Below, piece by piece: positions 10,901-22,900 of a stretch of 64,000 nt of DNA. Numbering within the stretch: the stretch's first letter is position 1; the number at the start of each line of letters is the position of its first letter. Position numbers and translations under genes: made by a program. Source of the DNA: Nereocystis luetkeana (Eukaryota > Sar > Phaeophyceae > Laminariales > Laminariaceae); contig JARUPZ010000002.1 of the NCBI GenBank assembly GCA_031213475.1, positions 15,005,425 through 15,069,424 on the forward strand, in the 5' to 3' direction. The notes beneath the pieces were generated by a model. It was not told the origin of the DNA. It was given only the letters and a program-made list of their open reading frames with translations, and made no database searches.

Positions 10901-13900
10901 ATGGCTGCCTACATCGTCAGGTAAGATAGCCAGAGACCTTCACTTTCCCTGGAGAAACCAAATGTCGCACGAGTAGTAAGGAATACCGTCCGGGCCTCAC
11001 TCTGACAGCTACCAGGTATATACGTAGCAGTAGTAGTGTCAAACCGACGCGGCTCGGGTTTTAAAAGAGCCCTCCCGTATACTGGTGTGTATTTGCCCGC
11101 ACAGCAGTTATTTTTGCCAACAACAGCACACCAGCAAGCAGCGTTTTCTGAGACGGAGGTACGAGTACATTTACCCACCGCCACCCACCCACCCACCCAC
11201 CCACCCACAGACGACCCCGAGCACTGCGTATAAACTCACTATCTGCCCCCGCAAGCATGCGAGAGCTCGTGACAAGACCGAGCCAACTTGCTCCTCGATG
11301 CACAAACGAGACCCTTGGGGTCGTCAGTCAGCATGCCGTGCTAAATGACAAAATCGTTTTTTTTTTTTGGAAATCGTTCGTGTGCAAGGCAAAATACGAC
11401 ACAAAAGACGCGCTATGATGGGAGGGGCGCCTCAAAATCCTCTTCTTCTTTTTTTTTTTTTACCCCCTTACCGCTTCAGTGCAACACAGCGCAATGAATT
11501 TTCACCCCTTGAAGATGTTGGCTTCCGCTATGCGCGGGACGGGGTCGGCACAAAACTTTGTGCAAGACGTGTGTCGTCAATTTTGACCTTGCACGTCGGC
11601 CCGGACCAACCCGACTCCGGGCCTATAACCCTAACCCTATCCCTAACTCCAACTTTGACCCTAACCTTGTGGGGGGCTCGAGGTCGGCAGGGGCAGTGAC
11701 GTATTTTGGTGGCGTTTTTCCTGAAAAAAAACGGCCGGGCGGCCGAAAGGCCAGCCTTGATGAATAAGACCCGCATCCTGACCAACATTTTTTGTGCCGA
11801 CCCCGTCCCGCACATACAGGGCGAGTCTAAGATACTGCGAGGTTGATAGATTTCGGCGCGCCTTTTTTTCCCCCTGATAATACGAAAACCATGATTTTTT
11901 GTTTTTTGGTGGAAGCTTTCCAGTGCGGGGGGGGGGCACACTTGTTGCCTTGTGTAAGAAATTGAGCCTGTGGATCGAAATGATTTAAAAAATAACGTGC
12001 TTAACCCTTTCAGGACTACATTCCCGTTTTAGGGACAGCCCGCTCAAATTATGAGTAGTTTGTCCCCAAAACGGGACTGCAGTCCTAAAAGGCATTAATA
12101 GGGTTAAGGAGCCCCATCAACCATAAGGTTTTGCCTCACAAGGCAAAAAGGGCTACCCGTATAAGACCATAAGAACCCATCAGCGATACTGTTTTGCCTC
12201 ACAAGGCAAAAAGTGCCACCCGTACAAGGCAGTAAAGACCCTTTTAGGACTGCAGTCCCGTTTCGGGGACAAAACACTCAAATTCCAAGTAGTTTGTCCC
12301 CAAAACGGGACTGCAGCAACACTAAAAGGGTTACGTGGTGTCTCGTGCTGTACAACTTTGGCCGGTGATACAGCAAGCAGTCGTGTTGCCGTTTTGAGTC
12401 TGGTGTGAACATGAAACGGGTGCGACGGCTCCCCACATCCGAATGCCTCTGAAGTGGAAAAATTTTTGCCGGTAATGTAATCACCGTTTTTAGTCTGGTG
12501 CAAGCCTGAAACGAGTATTATATTTATGGCCGGAGTTGTACGTATTCGCTCGAATTTTGCGTCATCGGGACGATACGTTCTCCTGCTACCTGGTGCTGTA
12601 CATCCGACAATATGTTATCTGCGACGTAATCCCCCACATTTTTTTTCCCATTTTTTCCGGTTCTTCATTATCCTGTATAAGCAGGTATGTTCCTATTCCC
12701 CTGTTTTCTTATTTCCTTCTTTTACCTACGGTTCCTGTTTTCCTTTTTTCGTTTCTTGTTTTTCCTGCCGTATTTTTCGACTTTTCTTATTCGCCAATTT
12801 TCCGTGTTTTTCTCATCTTATGACTCATGACTCATGTGTACTTTATTTGCTACCGCTGAATCTGCCGAAAAAAAAAGGTGGCGGAACGCGCTCGCGGATT
12901 TTGACATGACCGCCGAGGCTAAGGCGAGAGAGGTCGACATGCTCTCCAGCGTGCTGGGGCGGCTGGACGCGACCAACAACCGAAGGATCATCGCCGGCAT
13001 CTGCCAGCTCGTGATAGGCGCAGGGTGAGACAGACTGCCTTTTCGACATGAGGAGGGAGGGGGGCGGGGGGCGGGGGGCGGGGGCGGGGCGTACTCATTT
13101 GTTGCTTGCCTTAGCCATTCGACCATTGACCACGCATCCCTTTCGAGACGGAGCAGGGGGGGGAGAAAGAGGTGCGGGGGAGGGGGGGAGGGGGGGCGTA
13201 CTCACTTGTTGCCTGCCGCAGTCATTTCACCATTAACCACGCATTCCTTTCGAGACGAGGGGGGGCAGACAGTCGCAGTCTGTAGTGCAAGGGAGGGGGG
13301 GGGGGGGGGCAGTAAGGGCAGCAGAAAGGCAGGGCAGCAGACGGGCAGACAAGATAGACGTGGGAAACGGGCCGAGAGATGGCTGGAATTGAAGGGAAAA
13401 ACACAGAGAAGGTAGAAGGAGAGAATAGATAAGAGGGGGAGGCGGGGGGGGGGGGGGGGGGGGGGGCGGGGGCGGGGTATACTCAATGTCATGCATGGCC
13501 GCAGTCGTATGACCATAGACCCTCGCACCCCTACAATGTCGGGACGGAGCACCTCGGGTTTTGGGGGGTGGTGGTGGTGGTGGGGGGGTGTACTGGATAT
13601 CATGCATGGCCGTAGTCGTATGACCATAGACCCTCGCATCCTTGCCACGCACGGAGGACGTCGGGTTTTCACCAGGTGGTGGTTGGGGGGGGGTAATCGG
13701 CTGTTGGTTGCAGTTACTGTCGCGTTTTCTTTCGTGCGAAGCTGACTTTGTCGATGAAAAATGTGAATCGCGGTGCCACGTTTCCTTCTTTGCAGCGCTG
13801 GGCACGGCGAAATATGAGCATGTGATGTTTCTGAGATCATCGGCAGCAGGAGGAGGAGCATTCAACGCCCCCCAACACCAACACAGACCTAAGTCAGTGA

Positions 13901-16900
13901 AGCCGTCTGGTCTGCGTCCCTCTCTTTTCTTGCCGCCGCTCCGACGTTCACTGACGCGCCTCCCCTCCCCCCCCCCCCCCCCGCTTTCCACCCCCTCCCA
14001 TCTTCCTTTCCCCCCACTCTCTCCACCCCCTTCCCTTCCTCCTCCCCCCCCCGCCTTCTCCCGCGCTATTGCCGCACGGGCGGTCATCCCACTAAAATCG
14101 CGGTCTGCTGTGCTGATGGAGAGCAGACTCGTGTGTCTTAGCTTTTTCTCTTGGAAGCTGGTGGGCATCATCATCACCGCCGCCACGGTTGCGATTCTCG
14201 AAGTCGCGCTGGCGGTGAGAGAAGAGGGGTTTCCAGTTTTTTGTGCTCGGATTCGCCTTGTCGGGGGTGACACCAAGATGTACTGTAGCACTGACTGCTG
14301 CTGTATGTAGGCGAAAAAAAAGAAGGAGATGTACGGGTTGAAATTGTTTATTGATTTGGAGCCCAGTGGCATTGTTTATTCCTCAGCGTCAGCGGGAATA
14401 GCGTTTCGGTTCAATTCGGTTCCGTCGTGTCCGGTCTGTTGTACGGCTGCAGTTTTCGAGATTGCCCCGGCTGCCTGGCTGTGACGGGTTTTCAGCTTGC
14501 GGTGCCTTGGCTTACTGTGTCGGAGGTGGCAACACATCTAGATTGCTGTAATATAGCTCTTCGGTCGTGGTTGACACGTGGTATGTGCTACCTGCTACCT
14601 GTCGTACCGCACCGCTGTCTGATACGCGGAGGAAGCAGGCGCTTGAGGCATCCGCGAATAGCGTCTTAATTTCGTTACATAATTACCTTTTCCTTTTCTT
14701 TTATTTTCTTTTCTTTTCTTCCCCCCCCCCCTACCCCTCCCGAAACCCGGAAAGTTCTGGCATATAGGAGAAAAAAAAGGTCACCGATTCCTTCGATGCT
14801 CGTAAGAATGAAAAACCCAAACAAGAAATGATTTTTCGTTGGTTCCTCGGACGGAAGGTAGCTTCACCGATTCTGATTCCGTAATACAGAAATATATTAA
14901 AGGGGGATCCAGACTTTCGACGGGGCGGGGAGGCTCCAGAAAACGAAGAAAAATGAAAGCCGTTTTTATTTACGAAACGGAATGACTTTCAAAAAGACAA
15001 GCATTATACCCAGGGGAACATAATAATCAGAACCAGACTTGATGCATACGTACAAGGCTCCACCTCGGGGGAGTGCGTATATGTACATAGTAACCAGACT
15101 TGACTTTTGGGGACATCGTGGGTTCTGATTACTATTACGGGGGACCATATTAAATGGGACCTACGGTACATACAAATTACCTATATATTTCCCTATTTTT
15201 ACTAACAAAATTTGGTCCTATTTGCTATGGTCCCGCGTAGTACATACATGTACCCACTCCCCGAAGGGGAGCCTTGTATGTATAGGTATCAAAATGGACT
15301 TTTTTTGGCACATGGGGCATTTTTTTCTGTTCCGGCCGGGGGTCGTTTCGCGTGCTCTCGGCCACGACGCACGCAGGAGGCCCGCGCTTACACACGGCTC
15401 GAAAGAAATTGGACCCCCGGCCGAGGTCCGTGGCGCAGTCGCGAAAATTGGCAAGAAACCACGGGGATCTGTTTCCGCAGAAGAGCCAGAGCCCGCCAGG
15501 ACAACCGCAAACGCCACAATATGACTTGTACATCCTTTTTTTTTTTCGCTCTGCTGCTGTACTACACTGCCCTTCCAGCTCTCAAGCTTTTTCACAATGC
15601 GACAGCCACGGTCACAGCGGCAGTCCCACACTACTATTCTAGTAAGCTCTTCTGTATCGTGACGGCGGCGGACCGTGTCTCTGCGTGTGTGCGTGTGCAC
15701 GCCATGCCTTCCTGTCTTCCTAGAAACCCGAAATGAACACATACCGGTAGTGACAAAGAGCGGCGTATTATATCTGCGGAGGCAGGACGTTTACGAGACC
15801 ACAACTTCCTCGGGATGACAGAGCAACGCGCAGCCACGGGGATACCCTAAACTGCACGAGCCGCAGGTGTGTGTATGTCTGAGACACGGGAAATACGAAA
15901 ATACGAAGTTACCGTTCGCGACGCAACAGCATTCATAATTCATGGTCACTGTTTCGTTTCGCTTCGCTTCGTTTCGTTTCGTTTCGTTCCGTTCCGTTCC
16001 GTTTCGTTTCGTTTCGTTCCGTTCCGTTTCGTTCCGTCTCGTTTCGTTCCATTTCGTTTCGTTTCGTTTCATTCCGTTCCGTTCCGTTTCGTCTCGTTTC
16101 GTTCCGTTTCGTTTCGTTTCGTTTCGTTTCATCCGTTCCGTTCCGTTTCGTTCCGTTCCGTTTCGTTCCGTTTCGTTTCATTCCGTTCCGTTTCGTCTCG
16201 TTTCGTCCCCCGTTTCCTGCCTCCACGCTTGGCTTCCGATTTTTTTTTTTTTTTGTCGGTCGCAGATTTTGTTGATCATTGGCATGACCGGAGTCTTGAA
16301 GATGTGGGCGGTCAGCACCAAGGTTCAGGTGCGGGTGCTGCGCGCGGGTACTGTTGCTGGAAACGAAACCAGTCTCAATTATCGCGTTCGATTCGCGCGG
16401 GGGGCATGCATGACTTCACCGTACCGCTCGAAGTCCAGCCTGGCACCTGAAACCACCGTCCACAGTCCAGGACCGGCTGTTCTGGTCACGCCGCAGCCTG
16501 TTGGGGTGCCTATTTTTATACGGAGTATTTTTTTTCCCAAGAAATTTCTGGCATACTCCGCTTGCAATTTTCTTTGCAAACAAAAGGGAGTGTCCCGGCG
16601 TGCGCCGCGCCTTGCCGTTTTTTTGTTGCGCTGCGCGACGTACAGTAGAAGTAGGAGTGCTGCTGTACTTAGCGCCGTGTGTAACCCACCGTCCCAAGGA
16701 AGTCTTTGAGAGGACAGCATTTTAAAGCGTGCCACGACGGTTAACGCAGCGTGAGCATGCGCCAGGGGGCGGGCGGGCGGGGGGGTACTCACTAGTTGCT
16801 TGTCTTAGCCCACTTGACCATTGACCCCGCATCCCTCTCAAGCCGGAACAGCGAGGAGGGGGGGGGGGGGGGGGGGTTGTACTCCTGTCATGCATGGCGG

Positions 16901-19900
16901 TCGTCGTATGTCCATAGACCCTCGCATCCGTTTATTCAATGCCGGGACGGAGCACGCCGGGTTTCAATCGACGAGGCAGGCGTTGCTTGCAACTGCGAGC
17001 GCGAAGCGAAACACGAGGTGTTGGGCGAGTGGCATTGAGGGCAGGCTGCATCCCACTAAGGACCGCTTGTGAGGCGGGTTTGCAATGGATGGCAGCTTCG
17101 AAATGAACTTGATTCCTTTTCTGGTCTGGCCGCCGTCGAGAAGGGTGGGGGGGGGAGGGGTGTACTCGATAGACGGCGGGGGTGCGTAGGGTGCTTAACT
17201 CGGCACTCCTGCGGCCAGTGCGCTCGTTCGTTCCTCTTCCACCGCTCGATTTTTTTTCACACGTCTGACAGATCAGATGGAATTCCATACCGTGATCTAC
17301 TGGATCTTTCGAGGCGGATTTAGCCCTGATTTAAATGAGTCCGAGTGCTTATCTAGATGTAACGTTTTTCGGGCGATAATCTGTTGGACTTCCGCACGTG
17401 TTTTGCCGGCGCGGGTCCGCATGATGCGGCCCTTGTACATACAACATCTCATCGTCATGACGGCAAGCAGAAGTCTACATATATATAATATATATATTAT
17501 ATTTATTTGAATGATGTAAAGCAGTAGGTCGTTGTCTGTTCGGTGCCTTTCCCACCGAAGCACGGCGCACGCACAACATGCGTTTAAGCCCTTCTGAAAC
17601 GCACTGTCCCCCAAACGGGGCTGCAGTACCTGGTACACTATTATCACGGGGGACCATAGTAAATAGGACCTACGGTACACACAAAAACCTATATATTTAC
17701 CCATTTTTACGAACAATACTTGATCCTATTTACTATGGTCCCCCGTAACAGAAAGGGTTATAACTATCCCTTCTTACCCTTTTATTGCGGGGGGCCATAG
17801 TAAATAGGACCTATATATGCACACACACAAAACCTACACACTGACCTATTTTCGCTAGCAATACTCGGTCCTATTTAATATGGTTCCCCGTAATAGTACT
17901 GCAGTCCCCCAAAACGGGACCGCATTACTGAAAGGGTCGGACACTCTGCGTCGCAAAACGCCTCTCCCAGTCACCTCAACAGCTCTCATGCGCGGTGCTT
18001 GTCGTTGTGTGTTTGTGTTGACTTTTGTACCTGTATCTCTCACGCGGTGCAATGATCGATCGGCATAACCGCTCTCGAACCTGCACACCCCTCGTATGTA
18101 CGAAGTATACCAGGTCTATGGCACGCGCGATCGAAGCACCACACTATTACGAGGGACCATAGTAAATAGGACCAAATATTGTCAGTAAAAATAGCGAAAT
18201 GTATAGGTTTTTGTCTGTGCCGTGGGTCCTATTTAATATGGTCCCCCGTATTACTGTTGATAAGCGTATCGCAAGTACTATTGATATGAGTTTTGAGAGG
18301 AAATAATTATCTCACAGCTTGATTTTTTCGTTGATATCGTAGTACCGTACGAGTTTCGAGGAAGAATTCGATCTTCACAGCTTTGTTTTTTTCAGTCAAT
18401 ACCGTACCCCTCTGCCCATCCATCTAAGGACCGTTTGTATCCAATATAAGTATGCAAGGGGTCTTTGTACTCATGGACAGTCCTTGATACGTACCTGGTA
18501 CCAGCATGAGTCTTGAGGATATTTTTTCGATCTCCCAGCTTTTTCATATCAAAATAAAATGAAAAAGTGATGTACAGTACTAATTTCATTGCGGCGTCAC
18601 AGGGTCTGGAGAAGCCGACCAAGCCGGACACGGACGTGGTGGGGTTCTTGACCCCGCTGTCGGAGGGCGACTGCGCCTGGGAGCCGGACGTGAGGGTCTC
18701 GCCCACCGTCGCGACGCTGAGGTAAGAAAAAGCAAGAACATATACTACTAATACTACGGGGGACCATAGTAAATAGGACCAAATGTTGTTTTAGTAAAAA
18801 TAGGCAAATATACAGGTTTTTGTGTGTACCATAGGTCCTACCAGGTATTTGCTATGGCCCCCCGTAATATTAAAAAACTGTTACGGGGGACCATAGTTAA
18901 TAGGACCTATGGTATACATTAAAACATATATATTTAAGCATTTTTACTAACAATATTTTGGTACTGGTAATTATGGTCCCCCGTAATAGGAAGCTGTGGG
19001 ATCGAAAAGCTCCTTAAAAGTTATGTTTGCGAACTTGCTGTGATACTACTGGCTAGCTGTAGGGATACTCGGACGCGACGCGAGGGTTGTGTGCTGGTTG
19101 GACTAGGTGCCTTTTGTTCGTGTTCTTGTTTTTTGTTCGTTTTTTGCTCTTGGTGGGTTTTGCTTGTTTGTTCCTTCGTTTGTTTCTGTGTGTTCTGTTT
19201 GTTGGTTTTGCGATGTTTATTCGTTCATTTGTTTGTTTGTCTGTTCGGTTGGTTCGTTGGTTGTTCGTTTGTGTGTGTTTAATCTTCGTGTTTAAAAAAA
19301 AGTATTTTGTGAGTAGTGTTTGATGACTGCGGGCGCCCACTGTAAAAACTTCGCTTTCTGTTAAATGATGAAAACATACCTGGTATCTGTCACATTTTTT
19401 GTTTGTTTTGCATTGTTCGCTTTAGTGCTTTGTTTTCCGTGGCCCCGTTCAATTGTCAGCCTCCTCCGCCCCTTCCTACGAATAAGCAGAACAGACGGAC
19501 TCACGGGATCCGAACACGCGCAAACGTCCACGCGCAAACGCCCACGCGCAAACGCCCACGCGCACGCTCTGCACTCTTTGACGATGTCTTGACAGAGAAC
19601 ACATGTCGGGCATGTCGACCATCGAGAAGACCGTATCGGAGAGCCGGCAAGAAGACTACCAGCGCCTGGCGCAGGCCGCGAAGAAGCAGGTGTGGACCAG
19701 TTGGGGGGGATGGTGGTGGTGGTGGTGGTGGTGGTGGTGGTGGTGGTGGTGGTGGTGGTGGTGGTGGTGTCAGGAGACACGCTTTTTTTCATGCTGCAAG
19801 TCACGCGAAATGGTGGTTTACCGCAACCCGTACGTAGTGGTACCGTTCCTTAGGGTACTGGTGTGTATGTACTGACTGCTTGCGGCGCTCGTATTCTTTT

Positions 19901-22900
19901 TACCTTTTTTTTTTTTTTTTTTTTTTCTCCTTCCCTCCGAACGCTTTTAGAGGTTGCAAATAGGGGCTGTTGAATTTTTTGGCGCTGGGCACTGGCTGAC
20001 CCAGCCAGTCGCAATTATGCGGTCGCCTAAGTCATTCAGCACACTGGATTGCAGCAGTATATACCGCCTCTCGCCTCCCCTCCCCAAACGCATGTAGTGG
20101 TGGGCTTCCGCATTTCAATATGACCTGTTTCTTGGGCGTACATGAGATAAACCTACTGGCGAATATACTGACCAGATCAATCAGTGGGTTACTACTGCCA
20201 GTAGATTACTGCTGTCGGTATATATTGCTGTGCCAGTGCCAAGCCCTGTTATTAATGTCTTCTAGGAATGCAGTCCCGTTTTGGGGACAAATTACTTATA
20301 ATTTAACTACCTGAGTCGGGAGAGATAATGTCTAGACTCAGGTGCCTACATCCTCGGAGTAAACCACACTTTAATGACGGTCACAGACAGGCCCGACCAA
20401 GGTGGAAGAAACGAACCGGGTTCGAACCGGTACACGAAAACTTGATAAATAAGTGTGGACAGGGGTTTCCTCTCGCTCTCCGAGGCAGAAGAAAAAAAAA
20501 AAAAATGACTGGTTTGTCCCCAAAACGGGACTGCGGCCCTGAAATGGTTTAATACTTCAGGAGCTGTGCTGACGTAGAGGGTTGCAATTAGGCTTTTTGT
20601 ACATTTTAAGCATAGTGTTCCTCCTTGACGGGGTCTGGCTATATATAGCTACCCAATAGATTTTGCATTCGATGCTGTACGTACTGCATATCTTTATTTG
20701 CAAGCCCAGTTGATTGTGTACCGGGCGTAGCACATATCTATGTACCCGATATGTGTTGCATTCGATGTTGTACGTATTGCGTTTGTTTATTTGCAAGCCC
20801 GTTTGATTGTATGTATCATCGGGCGTAGTATATAGCTACTCAGTGTATTTTGCCATTTTATGTTGCACGTATTGCTTATTTTTTTGTTACAAACCCATTT
20901 GATTGTGTGTACCATCGGGCGTAGCATACAGTGTTTTTTATCAAAAGTTGAGGCTTTGTTGGATAGGGGATGAGATAACTCCCTCTCACGCGGTGGCACA
21001 CAATGGTACCCCCAAAAAATGTAAAATCTTCTCTTCGTTTTGGTCTTATCTTTCTACTATTACGGGGGACCAGAGTAAATACTGTAGGACTTACGGTAGA
21101 CGCAAAAACCTCAATATTTCCCTATTTTTACAAACAATACTTGGCCCTATTTAGTATGATTTCCCGTAATACAATGAAAAAAATGATCCCATTCGTAGGT
21201 ACTATATATATTTTTTTCTCGTGACATGAGCCGATCTACCTGGCCTCATCTTTATACTATTACGGGGGACCATAGCAAATAGGACCTACGGTACAGTAAA
21301 AAACCCCTACATTTTCCCTATTCTTGCTATTAATAACAATATTTGGTCCTATTTACTATGGTCCCCCGTAATAGCCTTCAAGAGGGTGGTCTTATAATGG
21401 GTACACCACTGCTGTACCGTAGAGCGGGTCTCAGGGAATTGATCGCACAACGTGAGAACTTCATCACTGCTGTCTGTTGTTGGCAAGGACAAGGAAAATA
21501 GTAAGGAGACGTGAGGTAGGGCGGCGGTAGCAGCGGCGGCGGCGAGGGGGCGCGCGCGCGGGGGGGGTCGTAGTCGTATGCCCATAGACCCTCGCATCCT
21601 TACGATGCCGGGACGGAGCACGTCGGCTATTTACGGGATGCGGTTGCTTTGCTTTTATTGTCGTCGCCACGCATGTGCTGGACGGGGTGGGGTAGCAATT
21701 TGTTGCCCTCCCCCGCGTTATCGCGAAACACTCGCCGTGTTTGTTTTTTTTTTACGTACCCGCGTATTGTACATAGCGTTGGGACCCTTGGCGTGTTTAG
21801 CGTTTTTTGTTGTCGATACGGAGGGTCTACGTACGTCTACTCGGTGGCCACTAGCGGCGCGCACGGATAGTGATCTCGCTACATATACCCTGCTTACTGC
21901 TCAGGTCGTACAGTACGGTGGGGAGAGAAAAAAGGGGCCTGAGAGCACGGGGGGGGGGGGGGGGGGGCTCTCGACGTAAGCATTAGACAGAAGGCGGTAG
22001 TGGCAGGCGGTAGGCGACACCAGTGGGTAAAGCAGTAACCCTCTCACCCCAGACAACAAACCACACAGATTTCGACGTTGTCAACCATGTGCAAGAAAAA
22101 GTCCGCCTCACAAGAAAATTATTGTCTGCAGCAGGATGGAGCTCTCACCCTTGATGCGACTCGCCGAACGTCTCACGGTGCTTCGCGCTTGGTGCAAGCA
22201 ATGCCTGCCTGGTCGGTGAAAACCCCCCCCGACGTGCTCCGTCCCGCCATTGTATACATAGGGGTGCGAGGGTCTATGGTCACACGACTACGGCCATGCA
22301 TGACATCGAGTACACCCCCCTGACGCTCCAGGCGGCGGCGCCGCCGCCGCTATGACATACTGACCGCCTGTGCTCCCTCCCCCCCCTCCCCCCCCCTCCC
22401 CCCCCCCCCCCGCCCCCCATCCACGCCCAAACCCCCTCTCCCGCCCCCAACGGAATTGCTTTTTTCCTACGTAACGGCCGAGCTTAGGCGCTGCTCGACG
22501 CGTTCTTGATTTCGCTCAACGTGGCGGCGTTTGTGGGCTACGGCACCATCCCACTCGACGTGTTCTTCCCTGCCCGGTCTATCCTCGTGGACTGGCTCCC
22601 CCCCGGTGAGGAGCGGTTGAGCTTGCGTCGTTGTTTCGTCGCTTTTTACGCTCTCGCGAGCTGTGCGCGCACCAAGAACGAGGTACTGTATGTCATGGTA
22701 CGTTCTGCAGCGGAGATATGTGTATAAAAAAGGGTACGAGAAGAAGAAAAAAAATCGGGCCCACACTTTTTTCGTAGTTGTTTGTTCTTAGGCGTCAGTC
22801 GTCTCCTTGTTTTTTTTCTCAGGGCTCTTTCACGGGTCATGACCCGACCCGCCGGTTGGGTCATATTTTTTTGTGCGAAATTTCGCGGGCTGGGTCGGGT

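Larger units (their letters stand above)
10921..12877 (+). other. Intron 1 of the membrane-protein gene
   Basis: It contains a (CCCA)n run at 11181-11209, a CCCTAA-like patch at 11624-11665, two Pal-1 copies (12001-12107, 12237-12333), two small hairpins (12128-12213) and a T-rich stretch at 12640-12830 before the acceptor. If exon 1 is misassigned, this stretch is simply upstream sequence. Confidence 0.5.
13025..14141 (+). other. Intron 2 of the membrane-protein gene
   Basis: It begins GTGAGA and ends TCTTAG. The first 660 bases are a run of poly-G tracts and PolyG-A/PolyG-B elements. The last 200 bases are C-rich with several poly-C runs. The open frames across it are low-complexity Pro/Gly/Arg sequence. 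Confidence 0.6.
14215..16265 (+). other. Intron 3 of the membrane-protein gene
   Basis: It begins GTGAGA and ends with a T-rich tract and CGCAG. It holds a Pal-2 copy inside a larger inverted repeat (15045-15292) and a pentanucleotide satellite (15950-16206). A plus/minus pair of open frames at 15212-15742 shows no family resemblance. Confidence 0.6.
16329..18602 (+). other. Intron 4 of the membrane-protein gene
   Basis: It holds a PolyG-B/PolyG-A pair (16770-17105), a nest of Pal-1 and Pal-2 pieces (17583-17940) and a further Pal-2 copy (18144-18253). No exon is recognised. Confidence 0.6.
19690..22487 (+). other. Intron 6 of the membrane-protein gene
   Basis: It begins GTGTGG, followed at once by a (GGT)n tract (19705-19770). 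It then holds a T tract at 19905-19927, a Pal-1 copy split by a SINE-like insert (20258-20552), a three-copy tandem repeat (20636-20935), two Pal-2 copies and two PolyG-A elements. C-rich sequence precedes the acceptor CTTAG. Confidence 0.6.

Noticed and set aside
20418-20428. A tRNA gene at the GGGTTCGAACC box
   Set aside because: No acceptor stem, D arm or anticodon arm can be folded around it. The A tail and position inside Pal-1 fit a SINE better.
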